Shown one piece after another: positions 5,792 to 6,789 of a DNA stretch of 6,789 bases. The position numbers and the translations under genes were made by a program. The DNA comes from an uncultured Actinomyces sp. GTDB lineage: Bacteria > Actinomycetota > Actinomycetes > Actinomycetales > Actinomycetaceae. How positions within the stretch are numbered: position 1 is the first letter of the stretch; the number at the start of each line of letters is the position of its first letter. The notes under the pieces are model-generated. The model had not been told where the DNA came from, ran no database searches, and saw nothing but the letters and a program-made list of their open reading frames with translations. The DNA is taken from assembly GCA_938028585.1 (NCBI GenBank), contig CALIZH010000150.1, forward strand, positions 1 through 6,789, given 5' to 3'.

Positions 5792-6789
5792 CTAGTCCAC
5801 CAAGCGCTGGGAGACCACCGTCGTGATGCCATCGCGCATCGTGACGCCGTAGAGGGCGTCCGCGATCTCCATCGTGCGCTTCTGATGCGTGATCACGATC
5901 AGCTGCGAGGTCTCCTGCAGCTCCTTGAAAATCGCCAGCAGGCGCGTCAGGTTCATGTCGTCCAGGGCGGCCTCGACCTCGTCCATCACGTAGAACGGGG
6001 ACGGGCGCGCCTTGAAGATCGCGACCAGGAACGCGATCGCGGCCAGGGAACGCTCGCCGCCCGACAGCAGCGACAGGCGCTTCACCTTCTTGCCCGCGGG
6101 CCGAGCCTCGATCTCGATGCCGGTCGTCAGCATGTCGTCCGGATCGGTAAGCACCAGGTCGCCCACCCCGCCCGGGAACAGCACGCCGAACACGTGCTCG
6201 AACTGCTCGCGCGTCTCGGCGAACGCCGACGCGAAGGCCTCCTGAACCAGGCGATCCACGTCCTGCACGATGCGCAGCAGGTCCGCCTTCGAAGCTTTGA
6301 GGTCCTGCACCTGATCCACCAGGAACTTGTGCCGCGAAGCCAGCGCCTCGTGCTCCTCGAGCGCCAGCGGATTCACGCGTCCCAGCTTCTCAAGGTCCTT
6401 CTGTGCCTTGGCGAGCGCCCGCTCCTGCTCGGCGCGCACGTACGCGCTCGGCTCGGCGGCCGCAGCCTTCTCGACCTGATCGGGGTTGAGCGGCAGCATC
6501 GGCACCAGCGTCTCCGGGCCAAACTCGGCGAGCAGCTGCTCGGGTTCGAGGGACAGCTCCTCAAGGGCTCGCCTCTGCAGGTCCTCGACGCGCAGACGGG
6601 TCTGCTCCGCCGCGATCTGCCCCTGGTGGGCCGAGGCCGTGGCCTCCGACAGCTCGGCGCTCAGTCGGTCCAGGGCGCGGCGTGCATCCGAGACCTCCTG
6701 GGAGACCTGGGAGCGCCGCTCGCTCAGGCGGTCGCGTTCGGCTGCGGCCCGGGACAGGGCACGCTCGGCTGCCTCGAGGGCCACGCGGG
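5792..6789 (-). CDS. smc: Chromosome segregation protein SMC, C-terminal part
   Basis: The frame runs from the window edge to the TAG at 5792-5794 and gives about 332 residues; bacterial SMC proteins have about 1,150-1,200, so the N-terminal ATP-binding half, hinge and most of the coiled coil lie outside. The visible part starts with the end of the Glu/Arg/Ala-rich coiled coil, followed by a conserved linker with GRVNPLALEEHEAL. The C-terminal ATPase lobe has the ABC signature LSGGERS (6047-6067), Walker B VMDEVEAALD (5960-5989) and the switch histidine in ITHQKRT (5873-5899). With ScpA and ScpB the protein forms the ring complex that compacts and separates sister chromosomes. The internal GTG at 6784 is not the start. 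Composition is GC-rich (41/60 at 6061-6120), as expected of host DNA. In many actinobacteria ftsY follows smc directly; here the accessory region follows instead. Confidence 0.97.
   Translation of the reverse strand, partial: RVALEAAERALSRAAAERDRLSERRSQVSQEVSDARRALDRLSAELSEATASAHQGQIAAEQTRLRVEDLQRRALEELSLEPEQLLAEFGPETLVPMLPLNPDQVEKAAAAEPSAYVRAEQERALAKAQKDLEKLGRVNPLALEEHEALASRHKFLVDQVQDLKASKADLLRIVQDVDRLVQEAFASAFAETREQFEHVFGVLFPGGVGDLVLTDPDDMLTTGIEIEARPAGKKVKRLSLLSGGERSLAAIAFLVAIFKARPSPFYVMDEVEAALDDMNLTRLLAIFKELQETSQLIVITHQKRTMEIADALYGVTMRDGITTVVSQRLVD

Overview
The window looks like a piece of an actinobacterial chromosome, probably Actinomycetaceae or a relative. Two GC-rich host genes flank AT-richer accessory DNA. 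On the left, on the + strand, is the 3' end of a small DUF7455-type zinc-binding protein gene, closed by a very strong hairpin terminator (205-237). On the right, on the - strand, is the last third of smc, ending at 5792. The two host genes converge, and everything between them (about 238-5791) looks like an insertion. Hand counts of single 60-base lines give 41/60 G+C inside smc (6061-6120), 22/60 in the middle of the large accessory gene (2041-2100), 33/60 in the small accessory gene (5221-5280) and 29/60 in the left non-coding part (361-420).

The main gene of the insertion (671-3343) encodes an 890-residue fusion: an N-terminal PHP-type phosphoesterase domain followed by an ABC/SMC-like ATPase split by a coiled coil. 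I recognise this as the TrlF family of AAA-like ATPases, the same architecture as the single-gene antiphage system called Ppl. The ATPase motifs look intact. The PHP metal site looks incomplete: the HxH motif is replaced by Q-V-N and the last DxH by D-I-S. Nothing in the window proves a defence function; the family, the foreign base composition and the island setting suggest it.

Behind it lies a heavily frameshifted ISL3-family insertion sequence (3440-4883), whose 24-bp terminal inverted repeats are still recognisable. Next comes a 126-residue acidic protein of unknown function (5117-5497) with its own promoter-like region full of small palindromes. It is followed by two strong inverted repeats (5520-5562 and 5572-5622), the second of which probably ends transcription.

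I see no integrase, tRNA, CRISPR array or clear attachment repeat. The island is best described as accessory or defence DNA collected in the safe gap between two convergent housekeeping genes. The ATPase gene and the 126-residue gene may form one module later split by the IS, but each has its own upstream region, and the link rests only on proximity.
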